DNA of 27,336 nucleotides from the IMG/VR virus record IMGVR_UViG_3300042402_002170, positions 1 through 27,336 of that record; one strand, given 5' to 3'. The position numbers were made by a program, and so were the translations under genes. The stretch comes from a virus. The notes beneath the pieces were generated by a model, which saw only the letters and a program-made list of their open reading frames with translations, was not told the DNA's origin and did not search any database. Shown one piece after another: positions 1-7,827 of the stretch (position 1 is the first letter of the stretch; every line of letters starts with the position of its first letter).

Positions 1-63
1 GACTCGAACCTCCATGATGCCTTGCTCCCAAAGCAAGTGACTTAGCCATTAGTCCATTACCCT
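1..63 (-). tRNA. tRNA-Pro (anticodon UGG), 3' end cut by window edge
   Basis: Read on the minus strand, this has a D-arm with GACT/AGTC stem, an anticodon stem CTTGC/GCAAG around the 7-base loop TTTGGGA (anticodon TGG, proline), and a T-arm starting GGAGG-TTCGAGT. The 5' acceptor strand is near base 63, about AGGGTAA. The T-stem and acceptor 3' strand run off the window, so acceptor pairing cannot be checked. The variable region is about 7 bases, slightly longer than the usual 4-5. Phage tRNAs commonly supplement host codon supply. The gene lies just downstream of a minus-strand terminator, so it probably has its own promoter or belongs to a tRNA cluster extending left. Confidence 0.82.
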
Positions 64-71
64 ATATGTAT

Positions 72-110
72 AAAACAAAAAACCCCGAGATTTTTAAGTC
101 CCGAGGTTTT
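72..110 (-). terminator. Rho-independent terminator (minus strand)
   Basis: Bases 79-90 and 99-110 form a 12-bp stem in minus-strand RNA. Two positions that are C/A mismatches on the plus strand become G-U wobbles on the minus strand, and a U-rich tail follows (plus-strand A run 77-82). This fixes the orientation: it ends transcripts from the 31-aa ORF and/or the dioxygenase gene. Confidence 0.75.
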
Positions 111-133
111 CTAATATTTTAAGTTAAACTAAA

Positions 134-229
134 TTAACCAACATCAGTATCTTCGAGACTATTAGACATAGGTTGCTCATTCCAATTTTGTTGGTTCATA
201 GGCGACGTTGTATGTGTAAATTGTCTCAT
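134..229 (-). CDS. 31-aa hypothetical mini-protein
   Basis: A short ORF runs from ATG at 229 to TAA at 134. The peptide starts MRQFTHTTSPMNQQNW and ends in an acidic tail, EDTDVG. It is polar and Gln/Asn/Thr-rich, with no membrane segment or signal peptide and no recognisable family. Support is positional: it fills the gap between the dioxygenase stop (309) and the terminator at 72-110, its start has the A-rich leader seen at the other starts, and a TATTTATT element lies about 40 bases upstream (270-277). No codon statistics were computed, so it may be chance. Confidence 0.35.
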   Translation of the reverse strand: MRQFTHTTSPMNQQNWNEQPMSNSLEDTDVG

Positions 230-269
230 TGAATTTTGTTTTATTTTTTTTTCTTTTTACAAAGATATC

Positions 270-277
270 AATAAATA
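270..277 (-). promoter_or_regulatory. TATTTATT element upstream of the 31-aa ORF
   Basis: On the minus strand this reads TATTTATT, one base from the TATTTATA element found upstream of several genes here. It lies in the 79-base gap between the dioxygenase stop and the mini-ORF start. Short AT-rich words occur by chance in such DNA, so the call rests on position. Confidence 0.25.
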
Positions 278-308
278 TCTATATAATCAATAAAAAGTTT
301 ATATATTT

Positions 309-1088
309 TTATTTCCAGTGTTTATCTCTCAATTCGTACATATCAATCGGTTCACGTTTCATGTGCGTTCCTTGATTGTAATAAGCACCTTTCTTCAAGA
401 ATCCACCCAAGAAGTTTCTTCTCATTCTGTTTGAATTGTTTGGTTCTGAACCGTGTACACAATGTGAGTGTAATAATACACATTGACCCTTTTTCAAGGT
501 ACCTTCCACTTTACGGAAATCATGTCCTTCTGGCATAATACAAGGTTTACCACGTTCATTTCTCCAAAACGATGGGTTAGTTTTTGCTCTTTCCTCGTCA
601 ATTTCAATTGGTAATGTTGGTAATCTATGTGAACCTTCATAGTTCCAAACCGCACCGTTACCTGCGTCATGGTTATCTAAAGCTAATGCCGTATTGATAA
701 TCTCATTGTGTTTACAACCCGTGTAGAACGCATTTTGATGTTGATCTCGACCTAATTGCCCCGGTGGTTTAAAGTATGCCCAACTTTGCATACCTACAAT
801 CTCACCTTCCATTAAGAATTCACAAGCCTCAATCAATTTAGGGTGAGCATATAATTTTGCAAGTTTATCTGATAATTTGTGTGGATACGCAAATGGATCC
901 CATTCACCCCATTCCTTACCATCTGCCGTTGTTGTTCCCATTCTTTCTTGACGTAAACGTTCAAGCTCATCATTGATTTCATCACACTCTTCTTCCGTTA
1001 AGAGTTCCAATGTAGTAAATCCGCGATATCTCCAATCGAAGGTCATTTGTTGAATTTCTAAATCAGTAAGATGTTTAAAATTTGCCAT
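309..1088 (-). CDS. Phytanoyl-CoA dioxygenase (PhyH)-family Fe(II)/2-oxoglutarate oxygenase
   Basis: A 259-aa cytosolic protein with the PhyH layout: a helical N-terminal half, the region FKPPGQLGRDQHQN (107-119) where the family has its proximal iron ligands, the 'ALDNHDAGNGAVWNYEGSHR'-type core (about 136-155), and the distal iron and 2-oxoglutarate region with H212 (VHGS) and R221. PhyH enzymes hydroxylate small molecules or protein side chains using Fe(II), O2 and 2OG. The substrate here cannot be told. Oddity: the H-x-D motif reads H117-Q118-N119, so the expected Asp is Asn; D115 is two residues before H117. The gene stands alone on the minus strand, divergent from the envelope block. 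Length is normal for the family (about 250-300 aa). Fold call is strong; activity is uncertain. Confidence 0.85.
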   Translation of the reverse strand: MANFKHLTDLEIQQMTFDWRYRGFTTLELLTEEECDEINDELERLRQERMGTTTADGKEWGEWDPFAYPHKLSDKLAKLYAHPKLIEACEFLMEGEIVGMQSWAYFKPPGQLGRDQHQNAFYTGCKHNEIINTALALDNHDAGNGAVWNYEGSHRLPTLPIEIDEERAKTNPSFWRNERGKPCIMPEGHDFRKVEGTLKKGQCVLLHSHCVHGSEPNNSNRMRRNFLGGFLKKGAYYNQGTHMKREPIDMYELRDKHWK

Positions 1089-1187
1089 AATATTTTATTT
1101 AATAACATAATATAAGATATTTTTTTATTAAAACAAATTATTTGCCAAAAAATAACAGATGATTTCAATCAGTCACTCAAACCCGAG

Positions 1188-1195
1188 TATTTATA
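1188..1195 (+). promoter_or_regulatory. TATTTATA element upstream of the envelope operon
   Basis: An exact TATTTATA lies in the 189-base gap between the divergent dioxygenase gene and the first gene of the plus-strand block, 82 bases before its ATG. The same word precedes genes at 9946, 11144, 23112 and 27178. If it acts like a -10 element, transcription would start near the 24-bp repeat at 1201. The rest of the gap (1089-1187) shows no clear element. Confidence 0.4.
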
Positions 1196-1200
1196 GTTAA

Positions 1201-1224
1201 GACAAAAAATAAATGTACCTCTCT
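1201..1224 (+). repeat. 24-bp direct repeat, left copy
   Basis: These 24 bases begin GACAAAAAATAAATG, end TACCTCTCT, and recur exactly at 14507-14530 in the same orientation. The copies bracket the whole plus-strand envelope block. A chance 24-base match within 27 kb is very unlikely. The copy contains an ATG opening a five-codon frame (MYLST). It may be a conserved transcript leader or a recombination boundary. Confidence 0.9.
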
Positions 1225-1242
1225 ACTTGATTTCCTCTCTTT

Positions 1243-1277
1243 AAAAAATCCTGTGGAGATATGTTAAAACAGGATTT
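1243..1277 (-). terminator. Stem-loop abutting the 1278 start; terminator-like on minus strand
   Basis: Bases 1246-1254 and 1269-1277 form a perfect 9-bp stem (AAATCCTGT / ACAGGATTT) with a 14-base loop. On the minus strand a run of six U follows, the form of a Rho-independent terminator that would stop antisense transcripts before the dioxygenase gene. On the plus strand the stem ends exactly one base before the ATG at 1278, and its loop contains GGAG and an out-of-frame ATG (1261), so it could also affect translation of the first gene. Confidence 0.55.
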
Positions 1278-1925
1278 ATGCAAAAAATTAGAGCAATTAG
1301 TGTTTCACTAAAAGAAAAATTCGCACTTGGGATAATGTACCTATTAGTAGGTTTAGTTATTAGTGCCGTATTATTTCAAATATCGATGGTGTATCTTGAA
1401 CTATCGGGAAATAAGGAGGCTGTGCGTTCAGTAGTCAATTGGTTTAATACCAAATTTGACGGTAGATATAAAAATGATCCGGCAAGTATTTGGTATACCG
1501 CTGAAGACCATATTTGGGTTGAAAGCGTAACCAATGAGGTTAAAATAGGTAAATTGGCGGGTAATAGAAACTTGGCTTTTGGTGTTAAAAATACATTAGA
1601 AGAGTTTTTACAAGAGAAGGATTATGAGTTAAGTCCTTCGGCACCGTACAAATTACATGTTCAAATCGTCTATTTAGATGTTCTTACCACAAAAAAGAAT
1701 GTATCCGTTTTTCATAAAAACGAAGAAGAAGTTGTGATAAGAATGAAAGGTATTCTTTACAAAGACGGTAAAAAAGAAAAAGAAATAATTGTGGAAGAGA
1801 GTTCTTCCGAGATATCCATGTCAACCTTGATCGTTGACGAAGGAGGTCAATTTAACCAAACGTCACTTAGTAACGCCCTAAAAAAATCGGCGGATAAATT
1901 AATAACTAAATTATTCAGTAAATAA
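1278..1925 (+). CDS. Membrane-anchored protein: N-terminal TM module fused to a CsgG-like C-terminal region
   Basis: 215 aa. A basic N-terminus leads into one hydrophobic segment (about 15-41), then the motif FDGRYKNDPASIWY, then a soluble alpha/beta region (about 85-215) ending in FNQTSLSNALKKSADKLITK. The TM plus KNDPxxIWY part matches the separate 71-aa ORF at 9946. The C-terminal part resembles the end of the CsgG-like protein at 10167 (FNQSTISIATKKALDVAVVN). The gene is therefore a fusion of two parts that are separate genes 9 kb downstream. It is first in the plus-strand block, followed after 2 bases by a secreted protein. CsgG-family proteins form outer-membrane secretion channels; a tethered fragment might be an accessory or periplasmic partner. 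The domain relation is read by eye; function is inferred. Confidence 0.7.
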   Translation: MQKIRAISVSLKEKFALGIMYLLVGLVISAVLFQISMVYLELSGNKEAVRSVVNWFNTKFDGRYKNDPASIWYTAEDHIWVESVTNEVKIGKLAGNRNLAFGVKNTLEEFLQEKDYELSPSAPYKLHVQIVYLDVLTTKKNVSVFHKNEEEVVIRMKGILYKDGKKEKEIIVEESSSEISMSTLIVDEGGQFNQTSLSNALKKSADKLITKLFSK

Positions 1926-1927
1926 GT

Positions 1928-3586
1928 ATGAAAAAAGTATTAACATTAATTGGGGTATTTTTATTGGTATCCCTTTCGTCATTTAGTCAATTAACGGTAA
2001 ACCAATCTGTAACCCCAACAACAGGATTAAAAGTTGGCGATACGATTTCGGTAAAGTATACCGTTGCTAAAGGTACAACAACACCTCGTTATTTTTGGTT
2101 AAGATACCAATTTAATAATAAAGCATTGGCATATGTGTCAACTACATTCTCACAAGGTACGTCGGTACAAACATATTTCACAAGTTGGACTGGTTTTAGA
2201 TTTACTGCGAGTACGGCAAATAATATAACCGCAACAAGTCTATATGCTCAATATTTGGCGTCTCCTTGGGCTTACGCAGCTAATGCCGATTGGAACGTTG
2301 GCCAATTAACTGTGCAAAGAACTGACGCTTCGATTGACGGTGATATTGCAACTCAAAAATACGTAATTAAAGATTTAGGAGTATATGACGACATTCATAA
2401 ATTGGATTTATCTTATTCAATAAACGCATCAAGTGCCAATATTTCACCAATAACAACCACAACGGGTTTGATGTCATTATCTAATGTTACAGGTAACACA
2501 TCTCAATTTAAAGTAAGAGTATTATTCCCGACTGGATATGATATCACCTCTCATAGTGTTTCATTATTACCAATAGGTTCTAATGGTGACGTTGACTGGA
2601 CAAGACAAGCAATTGCAACTAAAGTATTAGATGCAAGTGGTGAAGCAACATTTACAACCGAAGTTAAAGTTGGTGATAGCGTGGGTGTGTTCATCAATGC
2701 CGCATCTCAAAAAACGTTTATGAACAATATTGTTACGGTATCCGATGCGTATAGAGCATTTTTAGGTATATCACAAGTGGATATTTCAGGAAACCCAACA
2801 TTTTTTACTAGACCCGTTTTTGATAAAAAAATTGGTTTAATTACTAAAGGAAAAACAACATTTAGTGAAAGTGATTCATATAATTTATTTGCCCATATAA
2901 TGGGTGTGGATGTATCAAGTACCGCAACTATCCCATCAAACGCGGCACCTGTAAATCAAACCGTTAATTTTAAATGGTACAATGGTTTATTAAATCAAAG
3001 TTGGTTAGATGGAACATCAACGTATAAAGTAAAGGTAACGTCATCAAATCAAACGGTAAATTCTGTGTTTGCTTGGGGAGGGGATTTGGATTGGTCACAT
3101 TCGTCACATCCTGATACAATTGCAAGTAGAATTTCTTCGGGTGTTTCATCAAATTCAATTAACGATAATGTAACTATAAAAACAATGTCGGCAAGTTCAA
3201 TGTCATATACACCATCAATTGAAAATGCAAGATTGGGATTAACATCAACAATTGTTAATGGTAAAGTTGTGTTAACCGGAACGTTAACAAAAGAAGGATT
3301 GGCGGGTTTAGAAGTAATCTTACAATATGACAAAAATAAATTGACTTTTGATGATATTGCTTTTGATGCCGGACCAAGTGTAACTAACTTTTCAACAAAT
3401 GGCGATGGTAGATTAACATTTGGATCAATGGATCAAACTAGAACCGCAAGAATTAAGGTTGGTACGCCATATAAACTAACATTTATACCAAAAGAAACAA
3501 TTTCTAATACTGCCGGCTTATTCTACACAGTGTTAGCAGACGCGGTTGATGGAAACGGAAAGAAAATTAATTTGATAGTAGAATAA
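1928..3586 (+). CDS. Large secreted protein with dockerin-like and cohesin-like C-terminal regions
   Basis: 552 aa with a clear signal peptide (MKK, hydrophobic stretch, SSFSQ near 17-21), so exported. The rest is Thr/Ser/Asn-rich and predicted beta-rich. Three landmarks recur in the same order in the next gene: VTVSDAYRAF (269-278) followed by a SESDSYNLFAHIMG segment, which looks like the two helices of a dockerin-type unit; WGGDLDWSHS (383-392); and a final beta-sandwich (about 435-552) with LEVILQYDKNKLTF, as in cohesin-like domains. Here the Ca-binding loop is degenerate compared with the neighbour. It starts 2 bases after the preceding stop and ends 3 bases before the next start. Likely a cell-surface or virion-associated adhesin-like protein; no enzymatic motif was seen. 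Confidence 0.75.
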   Translation: MKKVLTLIGVFLLVSLSSFSQLTVNQSVTPTTGLKVGDTISVKYTVAKGTTTPRYFWLRYQFNNKALAYVSTTFSQGTSVQTYFTSWTGFRFTASTANNITATSLYAQYLASPWAYAANADWNVGQLTVQRTDASIDGDIATQKYVIKDLGVYDDIHKLDLSYSINASSANISPITTTTGLMSLSNVTGNTSQFKVRVLFPTGYDITSHSVSLLPIGSNGDVDWTRQAIATKVLDASGEATFTTEVKVGDSVGVFINAASQKTFMNNIVTVSDAYRAFLGISQVDISGNPTFFTRPVFDKKIGLITKGKTTFSESDSYNLFAHIMGVDVSSTATIPSNAAPVNQTVNFKWYNGLLNQSWLDGTSTYKVKVTSSNQTVNSVFAWGGDLDWSHSSHPDTIASRISSGVSSNSINDNVTIKTMSASSMSYTPSIENARLGLTSTIVNGKVVLTGTLTKEGLAGLEVILQYDKNKLTFDDIAFDAGPSVTNFSTNGDGRLTFGSMDQTRTARIKVGTPYKLTFIPKETISNTAGLFYTVLADAVDGNGKKINLIVE

Positions 3587-3589
3587 TTT

Positions 3590-6199
3590 ATGAAGAAACT
3601 ATTAGTAGTATTATTTTTATTTATTTCATTTTTAGGGTTTGGTCAGTCGGTTTCGGCACCAGACCCTAAGTCATTTATAGTAAATACTACAGGACAAGAT
3701 GCGAGTGGATTTGAATTGACTGGATTCAGTTCAACCGCAACTTTACTCGCTTCAATAAGTTTAGTTAACCCACCATCGGGTACAACATTCTATCTTAATA
3801 CAACAACAGGTCTAACCGCAGCAAGTGGTTTTACTTTAAGTGGCAATAAATCTCGTTTGGTTGTAACTGGAACAATGGTAAGTATTAATACTGCATTGGC
3901 GTCTCTAAAAATAAATACTGGAACTATAATTGGTGATATTAATATTTCGGTGGCTGCGACTGTTAATCAAGTAGGATATTTCTACAATGGTGTAAACGGA
4001 CACTTTTATAGACCAATATCAAATGGTACAACATACACCGGAGCAAGAGCCGCATCATTATTAACAACATTCAAAGGACAGACGGGATATTTGGTAACAA
4101 TAACATCAGCATCGGAAAATGCTTTTATATTTTCTAACGTACCACAATCTAACATATGGTTTGCCGCAACGGATGAAGTGAAGGACGGTACTTGGGTAAT
4201 TGATGCGGGGCCTGAAAAGGGGACGGTAATGAAAACCCAAAATGGACAAACTAATGGAAATATAGCAGGTGTATATAATAACTGGGCACAAGGTGAACCA
4301 AATGGTGTTAATGGTAGTGAAAACTATGCGGTAACAAACTGGAATGGACAACCAACATGGAATGATTTATCAAACAATTGGAGTAATCCATACATAATTG
4401 AGTACGGAACTTGGGCTAACCCAGATGACGCCACATTTACAGAATTTTATACCAATTCGGTAACTCATTCAAATGGAGAAACTATAAAAGCATTATTTGG
4501 ATTTAAGTTTAATACTTCAATAGATAAAACAAAATTTTTAGCACAGGTATTCAAAAGAAATGACACAAACTCAACTTGGTCAGCTGCGGATGGTTATAAA
4601 CCATTAAGTGGATTAGGTAAGGTATATCTTTCAAATCAAATAGACACAGCAAAAGTATTTGTATCTGGTATTCCTTTAAGTGGAGTAAGTGATATGCAAC
4701 AATTTAATCAATCTGATATTGGTAAAATATATAGAATGACTATAACAGGCGCAATTGGCGGAGCAATATGGGGAACCGATATCTATACTAGTGATACACA
4801 TATTCCAACTGCTGCTGTGCACGCTGGTGTTATAACGGTTGGTCAAACAAAAGAAGTTTATATTAAAGTAGTACAGGGATTAAGCGAATATGTCGGTACA
4901 ACTCGTAATGGTGTTACAACATCTGGATATGGTGGTTGGGATTTGAGTTATCAATTTGTATCCGCACCAACATCATATAAAGCAACAATATCTCCTGGTG
5001 GTGTTGAGTGGTCTTATACAAATCCAAATGCAAGTTGGTTAAACGGTAATAGTAGATTATTAATTGACATGAGACAAGTTGGAAGTATAGACCCAACTAA
5101 AATATCAAATGTAAAAATATTAGACGCGTATGATGGACCAGTTACATATACGTCGCATGATAATAATGGTTGGGCGATATACACGGTTCCATCTCCATTA
5201 ACAAAAATAACCGACGGAACTTCGGCGTTTAATCAATATATTAGAAATGTAAACGGTTGGAATACCGATTACGCATTTCAATGTGGTATTGGACTTACCC
5301 AACAAGGTGCGTTCAAACAACATAAAATGGAATTACAGGAATACAATTCAACTGAATTAAAAACTCTTTATAATAGTATTGTAACAGTATCAGATGTTTA
5401 TTTAGCGTTTAAGGAGGTTGCCAATAATGGTTTATTTGGTAATCAAAGTGGAAATGAATTTGTATACGGTATTCAATATAAAAATGCAGATGTTGACGAT
5501 AACGGCGTTTTTAATGAAGCTGATTGTTTTAAATTATTACAAAATTTAACTGGTGTTCAAGATTTAGTTAGTAGCTACACATTAGACAATACAATCAGAT
5601 TAATACCAGATTCAATTTACAATTTAATAGGTAAGTCTACTTGGAGTTCATTTCAAAATTTTGCTGGAAAGACATATAATTTTAGTTTATTAGATAATGT
5701 AATAAGTTATAATTACGATTTGGCTGTTAGTTGGAAAGGAGACGTGAACTTATCCCATTCAGCAACACCTCTATCAAATAATATTACAACGATGACAGTT
5801 AGAACATCAATGAGTACACCAATATCAACTGACATCAATGCATCTATTATGACCGAAGTAATCGGTGACAGTGTTTATGCTTATATCACATTTGATCCAT
5901 TACAACAAAATATTGTGGGAACGCAATTTCAATTAAATTATGACAATTCATTATTGAAGTTTAATAATGTAACTTTTAAAACAAAGGGGTCACCAACAAA
6001 CTACGCAAACGACAAAGGTTCATATATAAATTTAGGTTCTTTAGTTAGTGATGGAACAACGTCATTAGATAAAACAACAGAATATAAAATCTCATTTACG
6101 GCTAAGTCTAAATTAGAAAATATATTTGGGTTAATTTCAATTGGTGCAACTGACGCAGTAAACCAATCTGGAAAACAATTAAAAATAAAATTAAATTAA
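3590..6199 (+). CDS. Secreted C-type lectin-domain protein with dockerin-like and cohesin-like C-terminus
   Basis: 869 aa. A signal peptide (1-19, ending GFGQ) precedes a beta-rich domain (about 28-125). A C-type lectin-like domain follows (about 129-273): GYLVTITSASENAFI, then WFAATDE, NNWAQGEPN with E236-P237-N238, WND (257-259) and IIEYG. EPN plus WND is the classical Ca-dependent sugar-binding pair. Later come VTVSDVYLAF (598-607), an EF-hand/dockerin-type loop DVDDNGVFNEAD (634-645), WKGDVNLSHS (715-724) and a cohesin-like sandwich (about 747-869). The last three landmarks are shared with the preceding gene, so the pair is paralogous and this copy carries the lectin. The most likely role is glycan binding at the cell surface or on virions. 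The lectin call is strong; the biological target is unknown. Confidence 0.85.
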   Translation: MKKLLVVLFLFISFLGFGQSVSAPDPKSFIVNTTGQDASGFELTGFSSTATLLASISLVNPPSGTTFYLNTTTGLTAASGFTLSGNKSRLVVTGTMVSINTALASLKINTGTIIGDINISVAATVNQVGYFYNGVNGHFYRPISNGTTYTGARAASLLTTFKGQTGYLVTITSASENAFIFSNVPQSNIWFAATDEVKDGTWVIDAGPEKGTVMKTQNGQTNGNIAGVYNNWAQGEPNGVNGSENYAVTNWNGQPTWNDLSNNWSNPYIIEYGTWANPDDATFTEFYTNSVTHSNGETIKALFGFKFNTSIDKTKFLAQVFKRNDTNSTWSAADGYKPLSGLGKVYLSNQIDTAKVFVSGIPLSGVSDMQQFNQSDIGKIYRMTITGAIGGAIWGTDIYTSDTHIPTAAVHAGVITVGQTKEVYIKVVQGLSEYVGTTRNGVTTSGYGGWDLSYQFVSAPTSYKATISPGGVEWSYTNPNASWLNGNSRLLIDMRQVGSIDPTKISNVKILDAYDGPVTYTSHDNNGWAIYTVPSPLTKITDGTSAFNQYIRNVNGWNTDYAFQCGIGLTQQGAFKQHKMELQEYNSTELKTLYNSIVTVSDVYLAFKEVANNGLFGNQSGNEFVYGIQYKNADVDDNGVFNEADCFKLLQNLTGVQDLVSSYTLDNTIRLIPDSIYNLIGKSTWSSFQNFAGKTYNFSLLDNVISYNYDLAVSWKGDVNLSHSATPLSNNITTMTVRTSMSTPISTDINASIMTEVIGDSVYAYITFDPLQQNIVGTQFQLNYDNSLLKFNNVTFKTKGSPTNYANDKGSYINLGSLVSDGTTSLDKTTEYKISFTAKSKLENIFGLISIGATDAVNQSGKQLKIKLN

Positions 6200-6211
6200 A
6201 AAACAAAAATT

Positions 6212-6931
6212 ATGGCAGACAGAAACGGAGACGGAGTTGTTTATCATCGCTCAGATTGTGGTGATAACTATGTAAGATGGTATGGGTTCGGTGGAGATGG
6301 TCCTTGTTCATCATGTGATACATGGGGACTTACCAATAAAGCAATAAGATATATTCACGACCATCCTGAAATAAATCATAGACTTGAAGATGTGGTAGGT
6401 AGAGAGTGGGATGAAGAAGTTATGCCGGTACTTATTAATGTCGGAAATCAAATAGAGTCTGGTGTTAAAGAAGGCTATGAAGTAGTAAAAGATGGTGCTG
6501 TGATGGCATATAATTGGGTGGACGAAAACGCATGTAATATAGCAATAACCGCAGCAATCTCTGCCGGTGTTGTTGCAGCATTTACCCCGGCCCAACCAGC
6601 TGGTGCTGCAACGTCAACGACGTTATCGTTTATGGCAACACCTATCCTATATGTTGCAGATATGGCAGCTAAAGTTGCTGTTGTAACTGCAATGAGTGTA
6701 ATTGTAACAGAGGCATTTTTACAAATACCAGGTGTTAGTGATAGTGTTGACCACGAAATATTAAAAAATGTGATTTCAAATTGTTTAGCTAAAAGTTTAG
6801 ATTCGGCACATTTATGGGCAACACCGGCTGGAGTTGGTATTGCAATTGGTGCGGCGGTTGCACCTATTATTGCTGATTTAATATGTAAAAGGACTTGTCC
6901 TGAAGGATTTACTAAAGCGTTTGGTGCATAA
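6212..6931 (+). CDS. Hypothetical protein with Cys-rich N-terminus and long hydrophobic helices
   Basis: 239 aa, not assigned to a family. The N-terminus is polar and Cys/Gly/Trp-rich (C16, and C32-x2-C35 in GGDGPCSSCDTW). An amphipathic region (45-105) precedes long Ala/Val/Ile-rich stretches at about 109-133, 138-168 and 203-223, broken by polar turns. A second Cys pair (C225, C229) sits near the end. There is no signal peptide. Such hydrophobic helical hairpins occur in membrane-inserting or pore-forming proteins, and also in DNA-injection or holin-like proteins. It lies between the lectin gene and an outer-membrane protein whose ATG overlaps its stop (TAATG), so the two are translationally coupled. 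Confidence 0.6.
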   Translation: MADRNGDGVVYHRSDCGDNYVRWYGFGGDGPCSSCDTWGLTNKAIRYIHDHPEINHRLEDVVGREWDEEVMPVLINVGNQIESGVKEGYEVVKDGAVMAYNWVDENACNIAITAAISAGVVAAFTPAQPAGAATSTTLSFMATPILYVADMAAKVAVVTAMSVIVTEAFLQIPGVSDSVDHEILKNVISNCLAKSLDSAHLWATPAGVGIAIGAAVAPIIADLICKRTCPEGFTKAFGA

Positions 6932-7824
6932 TGAAAAAACTAATAACCATATTATCCTTACTTTGTATTGGATTTGTTTCGAAAGCACAAATACAAAAAC
7001 CCGATACGTTACAACTATCACCGAAAGAATTATTTGGGGAAAGTGATGATTGGAATGATGTTGGTATATTACAATCCTATGTTAATTTCTCAAAAGATGT
7101 TCTCTCATCATCAAACCTTTCAGTTGGTGTAATTGGGAGACAAGTATCTACCACGCTCAATTTAGGATACCATAAATCGTCTATGAATGGTCAATGGGGA
7201 CATACATTCGCGGCATCAATAAATCCTATATGGAACTATTATGGTGTGGGTTATGGTCTTAGTAGAAACACAGAAAAAAGAACAACTACGATCCAAACAT
7301 TTTACTCAACTGATTTTGATTTTCAAAAAGATATTACACTATCGTTTATAGATGTGTTTAGAACAAAAAAATATGGGACATTTGGTTATAGTTTAACCGC
7401 ATCAAAATCATTTTGGGGAACTTATCAAGGTGAATGGGAAGGAAAATATACTGTGGATGAAAACGGTGATTTTAAAGATTTAATATATCCACAAATGCCA
7501 ACATCATCCGAACTTACTTATAGAGGTATGGTGATGTACACATATACATTGAAAACAAAGAGAGTAAACGTATCACCACAAATATTTGCAATGAGTGATG
7601 TCTACAAAGTATTCAAAGATGGTACTGAATCGGATTTAGGATATGTAGATGATTTCAATTTGGACTTATATTATGGTACATCTATTGATTGGAAAATAAC
7701 TAAAAGATTTGTGTTGAATGCTAATATTAGATATAACACAACTTGGGATAAATTAAGTGAATCAGTTGGTTATAAAAAGACTAACCCAATAATGTTTATG
7801 ATAGGAACAAACTTTCAATTTTAA
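6931..7824 (+). CDS. Outer-membrane beta-barrel-like protein
   Basis: 297 aa with a signal peptide ending SKAQ (about 16-19). The mature part is rich in alternating aromatic/polar strands and ends in F (TNFQF), the usual C-terminal signature of outer-membrane barrels recognised by the BAM machinery. It shares segments with the C-terminal domain of the 518-aa protein at 12918: KYGTFGYSL, NVSPQIFAM and SIDWKITKRF match KGTFGYNV, TISPQVFTM and SFDYKLSKRF. The two are therefore paralogues. Its start overlaps the previous stop by one base; the next gene follows after 3 bases. A phage-coded barrel could change host permeability or receptor exposure, but that is inference. Confidence 0.72.
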   Translation: MKKLITILSLLCIGFVSKAQIQKPDTLQLSPKELFGESDDWNDVGILQSYVNFSKDVLSSSNLSVGVIGRQVSTTLNLGYHKSSMNGQWGHTFAASINPIWNYYGVGYGLSRNTEKRTTTIQTFYSTDFDFQKDITLSFIDVFRTKKYGTFGYSLTASKSFWGTYQGEWEGKYTVDENGDFKDLIYPQMPTSSELTYRGMVMYTYTLKTKRVNVSPQIFAMSDVYKVFKDGTESDLGYVDDFNLDLYYGTSIDWKITKRFVLNANIRYNTTWDKLSESVGYKKTNPIMFMIGTNFQF

Positions 7825-7827
7825 GAT

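Noticed and set aside
1261-1311. 16-codon frame from the ATG inside the hairpin loop, overlapping the 1278 gene
   Set aside because: It is out of frame with the gene, encodes nothing recognisable and may be chance; kept only as a remark on the hairpin.
3049-3333. Minus-strand frame inside the secreted 552-aa protein gene
   Set aside because: No motif, no leader or neighbour on that strand; the plus frame continues a paralogous domain.
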